NCBI GenBank assembly: GCA_029962745.1
Contig: CM057153.1
Span: 35,915,340-35,979,339, forward strand
Direction: 5' to 3'
Length of the DNA: 64,000 nt
Origin: Echinometra lucunter
Lineage: Eukaryota; Echinodermata; Echinoidea; Camarodonta; Echinometridae
Positions within the stretch are counted from its first letter, which is position 1; every line of letters starts with the position of its first letter. This document shows, in pieces, positions 38,601 through 49,129 of the stretch. A program made the translations under genes and the position numbers. The notes below the pieces were generated by a model. That model was not told the DNA's origin. It made no database searches and saw nothing but the letters and a program-made list of their open reading frames with translations.

Positions 38601-40660
38601 GCTTGAATTTCAGAGTGCATGACTTCCCCCACAAACTCATACATATTTTTTGAACACTGAAGAAATGTTACATAATGTCTGTTTGGTTCATAATTAGTTT
38701 TATTACTTTAAAATATTATTCTAAGTAAAGGCATGTTGCATAATTGTGATTAGCTTTTTTTTTTAAATTTTAGATTTTAGATTTTTTTGAGCAGAAATAT
38801 CTCCAATTCACAGTCAATTGAAAGTGAAATTCTTTTCTGATGAAATAAGTTGAAACTATCACTCTTAAAAATTCTGAGTCAGACTTGACACGGAAAAGAG
38901 TCCGATGGGGCCACACTCCGTCGTGGTCAAAATGACCTAGCATAAAGTATAGTAGGAAAGTATACATAACACAAGTATCATCTCTGCTATTTTGAAGCAA
39001 CAATTATGCAACATATCTTGTGGTACTCTCTTTATTATAGATGTTTACATCAGTTAAATATTACATTCCAATTGTAGAATGCTTGTAATCTAAATGCATC
39101 TATTTTAATACTTGTATGGCATTCTAAGAAAAGTGGCTATTTCAGTCTTACTTTGAAAAGAAAAGCGAATGATTAAAAAAAAAAAAAGAAAGAAAAGGAA
39201 AGCGAATGATGATAACTTTTGCCTTTATCTGGAATAGCACTGTACAAAAAATCATTTGCTTTGTACAAGAATTATTAAAGTTTACATTTAATATTGCCGA
39301 TTCCACTGAACCTGAAATGTTGGTTTAAATTGTTGAAATATCTAGTTATGAAACAAAATAAGTTCCAATTTAGGATGTGATCGATCATGCCACTTTTCTT
39401 TGGAATGTATTGGTTTATTTTATTTTTATTTCTTTATTTGAGAAAATATTTGAAAATGTATACATGGTAGACTTTATGTTGATATTTGTATATAGAAATG
39501 TAGATAATGTTAGAGATGTGTAAAGTGTGCATGCTATGTACTTGTTGTCTGCTTGTAGTTGATTTAGGAAAGGAATGAGCTTATTATCTAGATAATAGAC
39601 TGGAAAAAATAAAGTAGAATAGAATATACTTGGCATATATATTTATGTAGCTTGCCTATTTAAGTTAAGATCTTTGAACTGCTTGACAAAAAAAACTTTG
39701 CCAGTCATATATAAGTCAGTTACATTTTCTGATTCCAGCCTGAACTTGAAAAATACAAAACCTGTAGTTAACGCATTGGATACAATTCAATTTGGTTATA
39801 ATACACATTTTCCAGAAACTCTACCCCAGCTTATTTTAGGCTGAATATTCAGTGGGTTAACTGAATAAATATATTTTTGCATTTCCACTTTTTGATGTAG
39901 TAGAGTTGCTAAAAGCATTTAGAGAGAGAGAAATAAAATACAATATTAAACTGCATTGAATGGCTTTCTTCAATGTATTTCCTGTGTTTTAGGAATGTCA
40001 TTTGATTTAAGAAAATGTAACTAATTTGTAATATGCATGAGGAAAACAATCATTACATTATCATGTATAGAATTACCATGGCAAAAGAACTACATGGAAG
40101 CATGCAAAATACTTATCTAGTAGTTGATCTTGCTTATTATAAACTATTCAGATTTCATGTCTAGAAATTAGGTCTCTTTCAAAACTGATTCAGGTAATGC
40201 CATCATCTATATTGCAATGTAGTAATTTGAAAAAAAAAATTGTAGAAATGGCTCTCTCTACTTTAAATTGCAAATGTAATCATCACATTCATTGAATTTT
40301 CGGATCAATGAAGGGCTCACTCATCTAAAGGTTCTAGCTGGAGACAATCAAATATTGAAAAGCAATATTAAAGATTAATTTTATTCGTAGGACAAAAGGA
40401 AATACTTAAGATAAACCCCACATTTTGTTACTCTTCAAATACGGAGAAAGGGTTTGTTTGAAAATGGATACCTTAATTTGCAGAAAACATGGGCAAGCCA
40501 CGAGCAATGGAGTTTCTGCTCATTTGCCAAAGTTAAAATCATAGAACTAGTGATTAAATATTTCTTTAATATGTTTTCATCAACCTTGAAGGTTAGTGTT
40601 TAGCCAATGTTCTAACTATATTTCCCCTCTTTCCTCCCACACACTAAAAATAAAATCTAG

Positions 40661-40803
40661 TTGCTGAGGGATAAGATGTGTGATACCACAGTGTGCCGAT
40701 ATTGGTTGTTGGGGTCCTGGGCCTCGGCATGGTGTGCAAAGCTGTAAGAAATGCAATCATCCGGTGACACTTGCCTTGAAGCATGTGACCTAGGAAAATG
40801 AGG
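40661..40803 (+). CDS. EGFR: EGFR exon E11: start of cysteine-rich region 2, frame-broken
   Basis: The segment clearly contains QCADIGCWGPGPRH, CKKCN and, in another frame, GDTCLEACDLGK, the opening of ErbB domain IV. Acceptor aaaatctag and donor gtaagg are plausible. However, the 143-nt exon cannot be read in one frame: about three single-base shifts (near 40675, 40692 and 40773) and an in-frame TGA just before the donor interrupt it. With phase 1 in and 2 out its length should leave remainder 1 on division by 3; 143 does not. Either the consensus is wrong here or this copy of the exon is damaged. Confidence 0.72.
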
Positions 40804-41374
40804 GTAAGGTTAACAAATTAAATGCCATATTTGAATTTCTTTGCAAATCGAATAGCAGGGTAGCCCACTTTTCATATATGAAATTACTGGTTGTATTCTT
40901 CTGTGTAAATCATTGAAATAATGGTTCATTTTCAGTTAGATTTCCATTCTTGATTCTGAATGTTCTCAAAATGGCTAATTAGAGTCAGACTTTAGAGGGA
41001 AAACCCATTGAGTTGTTAAAATTTGGAATCTATTATTTGTTATAATATTTGTGTGATGGAATGGAAAGTTGAGAGTGAAGTCTGGTGATTAGTACATGGA
41101 AATTGAAGTATTTGGAAAGAAGACTTGATGATATAGCTTTGAAATTTTGAATACTTAAATACCCTGCAGATGTACATATGGTTTTGAATGTAGCAGGGCT
41201 TCACACTGACTTTTTCACAAGGAGGGGAGGGGTCCAGATTTTTTAATTTTAAGGATCTTTCTCCCTTTCAACCCATTTGCACTTTCCTTTGCACATACAT
41301 GCAGATATAAATATCATGAGGATTTGTTATAATGAATTAATGTAATGTGAATTCTAATCTTATCCTCAATGCAG

Positions 41375-41462
41375 GCAATATGTGGAGACTGAAGCCACCA
41401 CTGACGAACCGGCTGTGTGTGAACACTGTGATGCTGAATGCTCAGCTGGTTGTTCAGGACCG
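41375..41462 (+). CDS. EGFR: EGFR exon E12: cysteine-rich region 2
   Basis: 88 nt, phase 2 in and 0 out (91 nt in vertebrate exon 14). It encodes QYVETEATTDEPAVCEHCDA followed by ECSAGCSGP. Acceptor tgcag and donor gtgagt are clean. CEHCDAECSAGCSGP is a standard C-x2-C-x3-C-x3-C furin-like module. Confidence 0.93.
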
Positions 41463-41710
41463 GTGAGTTTAGTCCTTTTAGTTGATCTATTTTTTTTATT
41501 CAAATATTTGAAATTGCTGTTTTGCCACATATTTGTAATTTAAAAAAAAAATGAATTTGTGTTGGGAAGACTAATGAATAAAAAACACAGATTTGTATGG
41601 AGATGCTGATTTTCTAAAATTTTGCCATACAACATGTTATAATGCCTATTATTCTTTACTTGAACTGTTTTGAGCTTTCATCTCTAATCTCATGACCTTT
41701 GCCTCATCAG

Positions 41711-41873
41711 GAGCCAGACCATTGTGACTGCCAAGCAGATTCGACAGGTCCTAACTGCAAGAGGAAGTGTCGTCATGTCCAGGATGGTCCATTCTGTAGG
41801 GCAGAGTGTCCAGAACTCAAGTTTGCCAATGCTCAAATAACTGTACAGACTGCCATTCAAACTGTGTCGGAGG
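41711..41873 (+). CDS. EGFR: EGFR exon E13: cysteine-rich region 2, one frame break
   Basis: Acceptor catcag and donor gtaagg. It begins EPDHCDCQADSTGPNCKRKC and continues VQDGPFCRAECPELKFAN. After about 41833 the expected module NNCTDCHSNCVGG is found only in the next frame. The break sits in a short A run (41834-41836), where one A appears to be missing. The exon is 163 nt, and phase 0 in with 2 out needs 164. An undercalled homopolymer is the likely cause. Confidence 0.88.
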
Positions 41874-42234
41874 GTAAGGATCATGGTTTATTCAAAGGTT
41901 GCAGGCTCTGATCAAGGGCATTATTCAGAGATTCATTTGTCAGGATAATTGTTGTTCAAAACTATTTTCTGATGTCTCCACTGAAATTGTATACCTCTGG
42001 TTCAGCAAAATTCTTGCTGAAGGCTCATTGTTTTATATTTGTGAGCATCCAAAGAGAATCCTGTACTTTTATCCCACCGCTGCCACCAAAAGTGTGACAT
42101 GAGACATATACTCTAGTTCTTCAAGACTGATTTGAGAACAATATTTCAGTAATAGTTATAGATATCAGCCAAAGGAGGCTAGCACTTTACTATGTATTGA
42201 AAGAGTTTCCATGTTTTATTCCTTGTCTATGTAG

Positions 42235-42316
42235 GTGTGGTGGTCCTGAGAATAATCTTGGTGATACTGGTTGCTGGGAATGCCCACAGGTCATGCTTGA
42301 CTACAACAGAAATGTG
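42235..42316 (+). CDS. EGFR: EGFR exon E14: cysteine-rich region 2
   Basis: 82 nt, phase 2 in and 0 out. It encodes CGGPENNLGDTGCWECPQVM and LDYNRNV. Acceptor atgtag is good; the donor gtaaat is weaker than its neighbours. The phase fits only if the preceding exon ends in its corrected frame, which supports the frame-break reading of E13. Confidence 0.86.
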
Positions 42317-42967
42317 GTAAATGAACCATTTCTTTCCATTTTGTGGCTTGTTCACAAAGAAGAAGGTAAAATTCTTCAATAGGAGTGTAGCACCATGATA
42401 TAACCATTTTGTGTGTAATGAATGACACGTTTGGTTGTGAAAGAAAGGCGCTGCTTTAAGAACAATGGTCCCAAAACATACTCACATACAGGTATCTGTG
42501 TATTAAACATGAAGTATCCTATGATGATGTTAATCTATTTTGCAGCATTATTTTTTGTTGAAGTGGTTTACCGCATTAATGGTGAAGCTTTTATATTACC
42601 ATGGCTGCTGGATTGGCACTGTGGACCCATTGGTGAAGCACAGGAGAATATGTAAATGGATATGTAAATGGAAATGCCAATAGTGCAGAGAATTCTTCAT
42701 AGAAATTTACCACAGGAACCTCTAGACAAAGTAGAAATCTTTACTCTTCTTAACCAGCAAAAATTTTTGAAAGATAGTATATTTTGGTTTACCCAGTAAA
42801 TCTGTTTCAAATTTGGACGTATAATATCCCAGAATTTGATTTATTTTGTGGAAATAGCATTGTTTGGGAATGTGTGATGTTTTTAAGGTTAATAGTTTAG
42901 TATCTCTTGTTGAATATGTATGATTGAGGTTCTTTCAGAATCCAGATGTTGATGATTTTCTTTTCAG

Positions 42968-43063
42968 ATTGAGTGTATGCTGATCAACACTCCATGTGGC
43001 GATGACTATTTCTATGATCGTATCTCCCATTCTGAGAAGTCGGACCCACTGGCGGGATCTGTG
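42968..43063 (+). CDS. EGFR: EGFR exon E15: cysteine-rich region 2, extra segment
   Basis: 96 nt, phases 0/0. It encodes IECMLINTPCGDDYFYDR and ISHSEKSDPLAGSV. Acceptor ttttcag and donor gtgagt are strong. It has no clear equivalent in vertebrate EGFR and belongs to the extended juxtamembrane cysteine-rich region. Confidence 0.85.
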
Positions 43064-43565
43064 GTGAGTGTTCACAGAAAATTTATAATGTCATTTAATT
43101 ATATAATGAATAATGTCAATGAAAATGTATTTTTTATTTAGTCTTATTTGCTGAGAAATATTGCTCATTAGCCTTCATGCTGTTCCTCCGTAGTGCCCTT
43201 TGATGGGATATAAACTGTCACATGAGCTGATACGTACAGCAGTAGTAAGATATTCATTAGGGTACATAATCTCTGCTCATCAGTTCTACCTTTATTATAC
43301 CACTGGTGATTGTGGTCATTGCCAGTGCTTCACTTTTGTTATCCACTGAATGTGACCTCCCCTTATTGCTCTGAGGTCCAAGAAATGAATATCATCTGGT
43401 GAGAGCCAGATGGGCATTATCTCTGTTGAGAATTTCTGTTATATTAGTGAACACCCTCAGACTGATAATATAGTTAGAAGAATGCCTACACTTTTTTTTT
43501 TGACTGATAAAAATCTTGTTTTGAGTGTACAATATTTACGTGAAATTTGACCTGTGACCATGCAG

Positions 43566-43703
43566 ATCTGCCAACAGTGTGACCCCATGTGTATTGGATG
43601 TGATGGGGCAGGGCCTCGGCGATGTCAGAAATGTAAACGCTACCAGCAGGATGATGAATGCGTAGATGAGTGTCGAACAGGCTTCTTTCCAGATGTAGAC
43701 AAT
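43566..43703 (+). CDS. EGFR: EGFR exon E16: extra furin-like module
   Basis: 138 nt, phases 0/0. It encodes ICQQCDPMCIGCDGAGPRRC, then QKCKRYQQDDECVDECRTGF. Cysteine spacing (C-x2-C-x3-C-x2-C-x7-C-x2-C) is that of furin-like/growth-factor-receptor repeats. A symmetric exon of this kind can be added to a receptor ectodomain without disturbing the frame. Confidence 0.92.
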
Positions 43704-44215
43704 GTGAGTAGTGATTTACAGTGATGTATCTTTGCTTAGGGGGCATTTCATGTTTATCATTTGAATTTGCTTATAAAACATCACATTGCTGAATTGAGTC
43801 ATTATGAGCAAAAACTATGATGGAAAGTCTTGTAATTTATAGTTAATTTGAAAGTTTGTAGGGTTCTTTCATAGCTTTTCAATATGTTGCTAATTTAAGG
43901 ATTGATATTATTTCCTTTTAAAAGGCTCTTGCCTAGGGATAGTAATACAGCAAAAAGTTAACAGAGAGTATGTTTAAATTTCTGCTTTCTTTTCACTTGC
44001 ATTCAAAAGTGGTATGAGAGAAACTGTGAAATGTTGGCATTTAGTGATAATAAGTTTAGTGTCTATGCCTTGCTGGCATGTTCCCCAAGGAGTAGAGATT
44101 GTGCATGCATTCTGGTAGGGTAGGCCTGAATGCACTGACTGGAATAATAATGTATCCTTCAAGTGCTTTATGAGACCTCATGATATATTCTGTATAATTG
44201 TAGAATATTTCTATT

Positions 44216-44271
44216 ATTATCATCATCATCATCGTCTCATCGTCATCGTCATCGTTATCATCATCATCATC
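44216..44271. repeat. CAT/CGT microsatellite
   Basis: Imperfect trinucleotide tract just upstream of exon E17. Confidence 0.93.
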
Positions 44272-44295
44272 TATGTGTTGTTTTTTTTTACACAG

Positions 44296-44397
44296 ATTTG
44301 TCAGCCTTGTCACCCCCAGTGCAGGCAATGCTTCAATGGAACTGAACATGACTGCATTCAATGTGAATCACACAAAGTACTCATTGATGCTGATACT
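44296..44397 (+). CDS. EGFR: EGFR exon E17: extra furin-like module
   Basis: 102 nt, phases 0/0. It encodes ICQPCHPQCRQCFNGTEHDC and IQCESHKVLIDADT. Like E16 it begins I-C-Q-x-C, so the two exons look like duplicated modules. The intron just before it contains a CAT/CGT microsatellite that ends 24 nt before the exon. Confidence 0.92.
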
Positions 44398-44920
44398 GTA
44401 AGATATCACTCTTGTCTTATCTTTTTCAGTTTTGACTTTATAGCCACATATTTTTCAATGGGAATTACACAGTGAAAAATCAGGGCTTTTTTGTTGATTT
44501 GGTGTAGGTGGAATCGAATTATGCAAAGTCGACTTAGTAGAGGTTGTCTGTAAGTCCAAATTTACAAACTTATTCAAAGGTACAATTGAACGTATAAATA
44601 TATACCTAAAAGATCAATCAAAAGTAGACTGTAATTAAGATTATGGGTAGAGATGCCATAATTGTAAGGAATTAAAGGATTATTCATTACATAGTGTGGA
44701 TTTTGGATACTTCCAATTGAAAGTCAATGTTTATTGTTCCCTTTTATTGCTAATAATCACTGTTCTCTTTTCAGCATTGTTTTTATTTACTTTCTGTAAA
44801 CCATGTGTCAAGAACCAGCAGAAAGCTAACTATGTGAGCATATGCTTAATATCCTTCTGATTCCCAGCAGTCAGTATCTAACACAATGCACAATCTTTGT
44901 TTTCATTATAATTCAAACAG

Positions 44921-45208
44921 TTCTTTTGTGCCCCTTCCTGCCCACCGGAGTATCCCAACGAGCTCAGCCCTTACCTGTGTGGTAAGCATTGCCCACCTTT
45001 GCAGTTCCCAAATGCCTTGTCGAGGTGTGAGGCCTGTCACTCAGAGTGCAAGGATGGTTGTCATAATGGTACCCGAAGTGGCTGCTATGCCTGTAAGAAT
45101 GTGGTCGAACATGGAGTGTCGGGCAGAGTGTCCTGCTGCCTATAAGAACGTCAATGGAACTTGTATCTACCTGCATGGCCCGGATCAGACGTCTGCACCT
45201 AAACCTGG
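44921..45208 (+). CDS. EGFR: EGFR exon E18: last cysteine-rich modules, one frame break
   Basis: Acceptor tcaaacag and donor gtgagt bound 288 nt. It reads FFCAPSCPPEYPNELSPYLC, then GKHCPPLQFPN, CEACHSECKDGCHNGTRSGC and YACKNV. Near 45090, in gtggtcg, one G too many seems present; in the next frame the sequence continues MECRAECPAAYKNVNGTC and ends GPDQTSAPKPG, a proline-rich stalk before the membrane. Phase 0 in and 2 out needs 287 nt, matching one extra base. An internal gt...ag stretch of 23 nt (44982-45004) is in frame and is coding, not an intron. Confidence 0.88.
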
Positions 45209-46414
45209 GTGAGTATCAATGAATGATATCAGTATTTGCCCCACCCCACTTTTCTTCCTCCTTTCCCCTTCCTTCAGCACCACTTTGCACTTACTGTCAT
45301 GTCTTAGTGATCTTGTCATGTCTTAGTGATATATATTAGTTATACATAAAATGATAATGAAATACATGGGATTATTTTGGAGAAAACTCTTAAAGTTCTT
45401 TGTGAAATGCTATTAATTAACCCTCTCAGGCTGTTAAGATGTTTATTTTTATAGTGTATGTATTGACATGTTAGTTGATTTGCCTATTTTGGGTCTGAAG
45501 ATCTACTTGTGCATCATAAATCAGCATGAAATACCCTGCACAGATTTCAAATAGATTAGTTTTGGGAGTAGTTATTATGATAGAGGATGTCACTTTTAAA
45601 TATAATGGCCAGACAAGGAGAAACAAACAAACATCTTACAGTGAAGGATATCTTTAATTGCTAGCGTAGAAGTAAATAATCCTGAATAATATTTTAGCGC
45701 AGCCAATAGCAGAAGTCACCCTCTCTAAATGCTATCTGCCAGATATCAGTCTTCGTGTATATTTACTGCTACTGCCTTGCCGCTTCCTTTTGACAACTGT
45801 TTGAATTTAATGCACGTTTGTGTGTTTGTTTGTTTTCCATGTCTGTCCATCTGTCCTCCACCTGCCGTTACCTTCATCCTGTTCCCATGGCAACCCAAAT
45901 CTGCTTCCTGTGCTACCCCCCTCTACTACTCTCTTATTGTGATCATCTTTGTCTGTTTTGCTCTACATGTGCTTTGTCTTCTACGGTGGGGTTGTATCTA
46001 TTCTAACTATTTTTTTTTAACTCATACTGATGTTAATATGAAATATATAACTACATGAAAATGTGGGATATTTATCAAATCAATTACCATTTCTATTTTT
46101 TTCCAACTTCAAATTCTGCTTTCATTGTTGCCTGAAACAATCATGTGTTGGTACTATCCTGTTAAATGTGAATTTCATTTAAAACATCCTCTTGAAAATC
46201 CTTTGTGATCAAATATCCACTTTTTTTAATGCCCAATCTGCTTTTTCCTCCTGTATTTTGAATACTCTACATCTTGCTTGTCTCAACCATTTTTAAAACT
46301 GAAATCTGATGTCTATGTGATGCTTGTTCTTCATACTACTTTCATGTTTTAAATCTCATCTCTGCTTTCTGTTGATTTCCCCTATACTAACCCAAGTCTT
46401 CCTCACATTAACAG
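45209..46414 (+). other. EGFR: Intron before the transmembrane exon
   Basis: 1.2 kb of AT-rich sequence with a somewhat pyrimidine-rich middle (45.7-46.0 kb). Its short open frames do not resemble receptor exons. Nothing else is seen. Confidence 0.6.
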
Positions 46415-47065
46415 TGGGACTTGTCTGTTGAATTCTTGCCATCATTGTGGTCGGCTCTCTCGTCGTCTTCATCTCTGCATCGTCATGTTCATCATCTGGT
46501 TCAAACGACGTATGAAGAANNNNNNNNNNNNNNNNNNNNNNNNNNNNNNNNNNNNNNNNNNNNNNNNNNNNNNNNNNNNNNNNNNNNNNNNNNNNNNNNN
46601 NNNNNNNNNNNNNNNNNNNNNNNNNNNNNNNNNNNNNNNNNNNNNNNNNNNNNNNNNNNNNNNNNNNNNNNNNNNNNNNNNNNNNNNNNNNNNNNNNNNN
46701 NNNNNNNNNNNNNNNNNNNNNNNNNNNNNNNNNNNNNNNNNNNNNNNNNNNNNNNNNNNNNNNNNNNNNNNNNNNNNNNNNNNNNNNNNNNNNNNNNNNN
46801 NNNNNNNNNNNNNNNNNNNNNNNNNNNNNNNNNNNNNNNNNNNNNNNNNNNNNNNNNNNNNNNNNNNNNNNNNNNNNNNNNNNNNNNNNNNNNNNNNNNN
46901 NNNNNNNNNNNNNNNNNNNNNNNNNNNNNNNNNNNNNNNNNNNNNNNNNNNNNNNNNNNNNNNNNNNNNNNNNNNNNNNNNNNNNNNNNNNNNNNNNNNN
47001 NNNNNNNNNNNNNNNNNNNACGACGTATGAAGAACACTATGTACATTGACATCCCTCCTAACATA
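46415..47065 (+). CDS. EGFR: EGFR exon E19: transmembrane helix, interrupted by an N gap
   Basis: The acceptor is ttaacag at 46414. The left part contains the hydrophobic stretch ILAIIVVGSLVVFI in one frame and CIVMFIIWFKRRMK in another, so small shifts break the helix; a TGA precedes it in its frame. The sequence runs into 500 N (46520-47019) and resumes with the same 15 bases that ended the left side, then NTMYIDIPPNI and donor gtgagt at 47066. The basic run KRRMK after the helix is the expected cytoplasmic stop-transfer anchor. Removing one copy of the 15-base overlap would make an exon of about 137 nt. Confidence 0.85.
46520..47019. other. Assembly gap of exactly 500 N
   Basis: 500 consecutive N. 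Flanks 46505-46519 and 47020-47034 are the same 15 bases (acgacgtatgaagaa), so the contigs probably abut or overlap and the gap size is a placeholder. Confidence 0.97.
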
Positions 47066-47406
47066 GTGAGTATTATCATGGTTTTTTTTTTTCTGTATCT
47101 ATTCAAGAGAAATTGATAGTTGATATATCAAATAAGTATTAAAACAATGGTAAAGTTCATTCAGTGAAGGATGATCCAAAATGTTTTAATTGCTTAAGTT
47201 ATTAGAAGTTTCTTTTAAAATAGTTCCACATTACATTTGCATTACATTAAGTTTGGGTTGATTTTATATTTCATTTTTAGTGGATTCATGAAAAGTAAAA
47301 CACCATTACAGCATTTAAAGATTGAATAAGAATATATTGGGTATTTTTCTGCTTAATTATGTTTGACATGTCATAAAACCTTTCACTATTATTTCTTTCG
47401 AAATAG

Positions 47407-47445
47407 GATCTGCATGATGTGAAGGGCAGTGATTTCACTGGTGCG
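47407..47445 (+). CDS. EGFR: EGFR exon E20: 39-nt juxtamembrane micro-exon
   Basis: 13 codons, phases 0/0, encoding DLHDVKGSDFTGA between acceptor aaatag and donor gtaagt. It lies in the cytoplasmic juxtamembrane segment, between the basic anchor and the PLTP motif. Being symmetric it can be skipped without a frame change. It is acidic, unlike the strongly basic vertebrate EGFR juxtamembrane segment. Confidence 0.8.
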
Positions 47446-47741
47446 GTAAGTTGAAGAAGAAAGAAAGTAGCCTAGGTTAACAACTATGAAAAATGTATTG
47501 ATGCTATGAGGAGAAGACTTTAAAAGAGGGTTATTAAATTATTTCAGCTCTGCATAAACTGTAGAATTAATGATGGAAGCCCATTCTTAGTTCATTCATG
47601 AGAGATGAAACACAGTTTCCATCATGGCAAAAATCTCCACCTTAGTAAATTGTTGTTTGTTAAATGTGGCTCTACGGCTGATGTGTAATTTCACATCCAA
47701 ATTTCAATTTATCTTCTCTGCATACCTTTTTGCCTATACAG

Positions 47742-47951
47742 CCTCTGACACCCAGCAATGTGGAACCTAACCAGGCCCAGCTGAAGATCATCAAGGACAC
47801 CGAGCTCAAGCTAGGTCCAGTCCTTGGGTCAGGAGCCTTTGGGACCGTGTACAAAGGTCTTTGGATCCCTGAGGGTGAGAAGATTCGGATACCGGTAGCC
47901 ATCAAGGCTCTCAGAGAGGTCTCACCACATGCAGCAGAGGAACTGTTGGAG
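47742..47951 (+). CDS. EGFR: EGFR exon E21: kinase N-lobe, glycine loop and catalytic lysine
   Basis: 210 nt, phases 0/0. It begins [20 protein letters not shown], the hallmark of the ErbB juxtamembrane/kinase junction. It then has the glycine loop [20 protein letters not shown] and VAIKALRE with the ATP-anchoring lysine, ending in the αC region AAEELLE. Vertebrates divide this segment between exons 18 and 19. PLTP corresponds to the MAPK-phosphorylated threonine site of EGFR (family knowledge). Confidence 0.97.
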
Positions 47952-48328
47952 GTCAGTATTACTATTTGCACCAATCTTTGTTAAATGATGAAAGGTTTGG
48001 GGCACACACCTGAAAAATCTCAGAGAAGGAAAATTGAAAAAATTGTTTGCCATTAAAAGCATATGTTTGCAAAATTTTGAGAAACAGAGGAAAATTGAGA
48101 TTTACATATTTGTACTGAGAGCATTATGTAGGCTTCACATTATTTCTTTCTTTTAAACTCATTCTTTCTCTGATAAGTAGCAATTTTTTTAGTGTAATTT
48201 TTTTGTGAGGTAATTTGGCATATCAAAATGAAGGAGGCAGCCCTCCCCCCCCCCCCACATTGAGAAAATGTCACCTCTGTTTCATATACAATATTCAAAA
48301 TATTATGTACATTATTTGTATATCACAG

Positions 48329-48514
48329 GAAGCCAAAGTCATGGCATCTGTAGATCACCCATGCCTGCTACGTCTATTGTGTGTCTGTATCGCCCAAAAC
48401 ATGACTCTGATCACCCAACTCATGCCACTTGGGGCCATCTTAGATTACGTACGGGAGCACAAGGAGCAGATTGGATCCCATCATTTGCTCAACTGGAGTT
48501 TCCAAATTGCAAAG
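48329..48514 (+). CDS. EGFR: EGFR exon E22: kinase αC helix, gatekeeper and hinge
   Basis: 186 nt, exactly the vertebrate exon 20 length, phases 0/0. It begins [20 protein letters not shown]; the first Glu is the αC partner of the catalytic lysine. The hinge reads [20 protein letters not shown], with threonine as gatekeeper. The position of human Cys797, right after the hinge glycine, is alanine here. It ends [10 protein letters not shown]. Confidence 0.97.
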
Positions 48515-49129
48515 GTAAGATGCTGTTCTTCTAATATGTATAGTGTCTGTCACCTTTTATCGAGGTGAAAGGTACCTAGAGCCAAATCTAAACTCCCAGT
48601 AGCTGGAAAATATTTTACTGTGGCTGCATCAAATGCTAAGAAAAACATCCCATTTTCCAGAAGAAAAAAAATACCTGTTTTTCAACTTTCAAAATATACT
48701 TCTTCCCCCAGTAATCTAATGTGATCTATCTCTGTGAGCATGTATGTTTATGTTCTGTGTTCTTTTCAATTATGTGTTTTTTAAAGCTATATTGTACTTT
48801 TTGTCTTAGTGCTCCAACATAGCTCTTACATGTTCATACAGGACTCAACGTTATTATTATACATGTATGTATAAACATTAAAAAATTAAGTCCTGGGATG
48901 TTGTATGAATCAGAGTCCTCTTGAGAGAGAGTCGTCATTACCCCAGTACAGGATTGTTACTGTGTTGAAAGGATTAAGATGGGTCCATATCCCACCGCTG
49001 CCACTAGGATAATGAAAACAAACAAACTCACATTTGGGATACAACATTGATCATACTGAGTCTTATTTATTGGAAATACAGATGGATAGCCTGGCTAATG
49101 CGCGGCAGCTTAAGAGAAACAAATCTAAT

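Larger units (their letters stand above)
31980..40660 (+). other. EGFR: Large intron (8.7 kb) after the alternative exon pair
   Basis: No further exon was recognised; in particular no third copy of the L2 exon was seen. The first kilobase contains the TGCATG cluster (separate entry). A degenerate minisatellite lies at 35.47-35.62 kb, followed by a CT-rich stretch to about 35.85 kb. The remainder is AT-rich with A and T runs and nothing I can identify. Confidence 0.6.

Noticed and set aside
44982..45004. A gt...ag segment of 23 nt that splits an open frame in E18
   Set aside because: Too short for a spliceosomal intron. It reads through in frame with cysteines in the expected spacing (GKHCPPLQ).
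46421..47116. Long open frames across the gap
   Set aside because: They consist mainly of N and are not evidence of coding.
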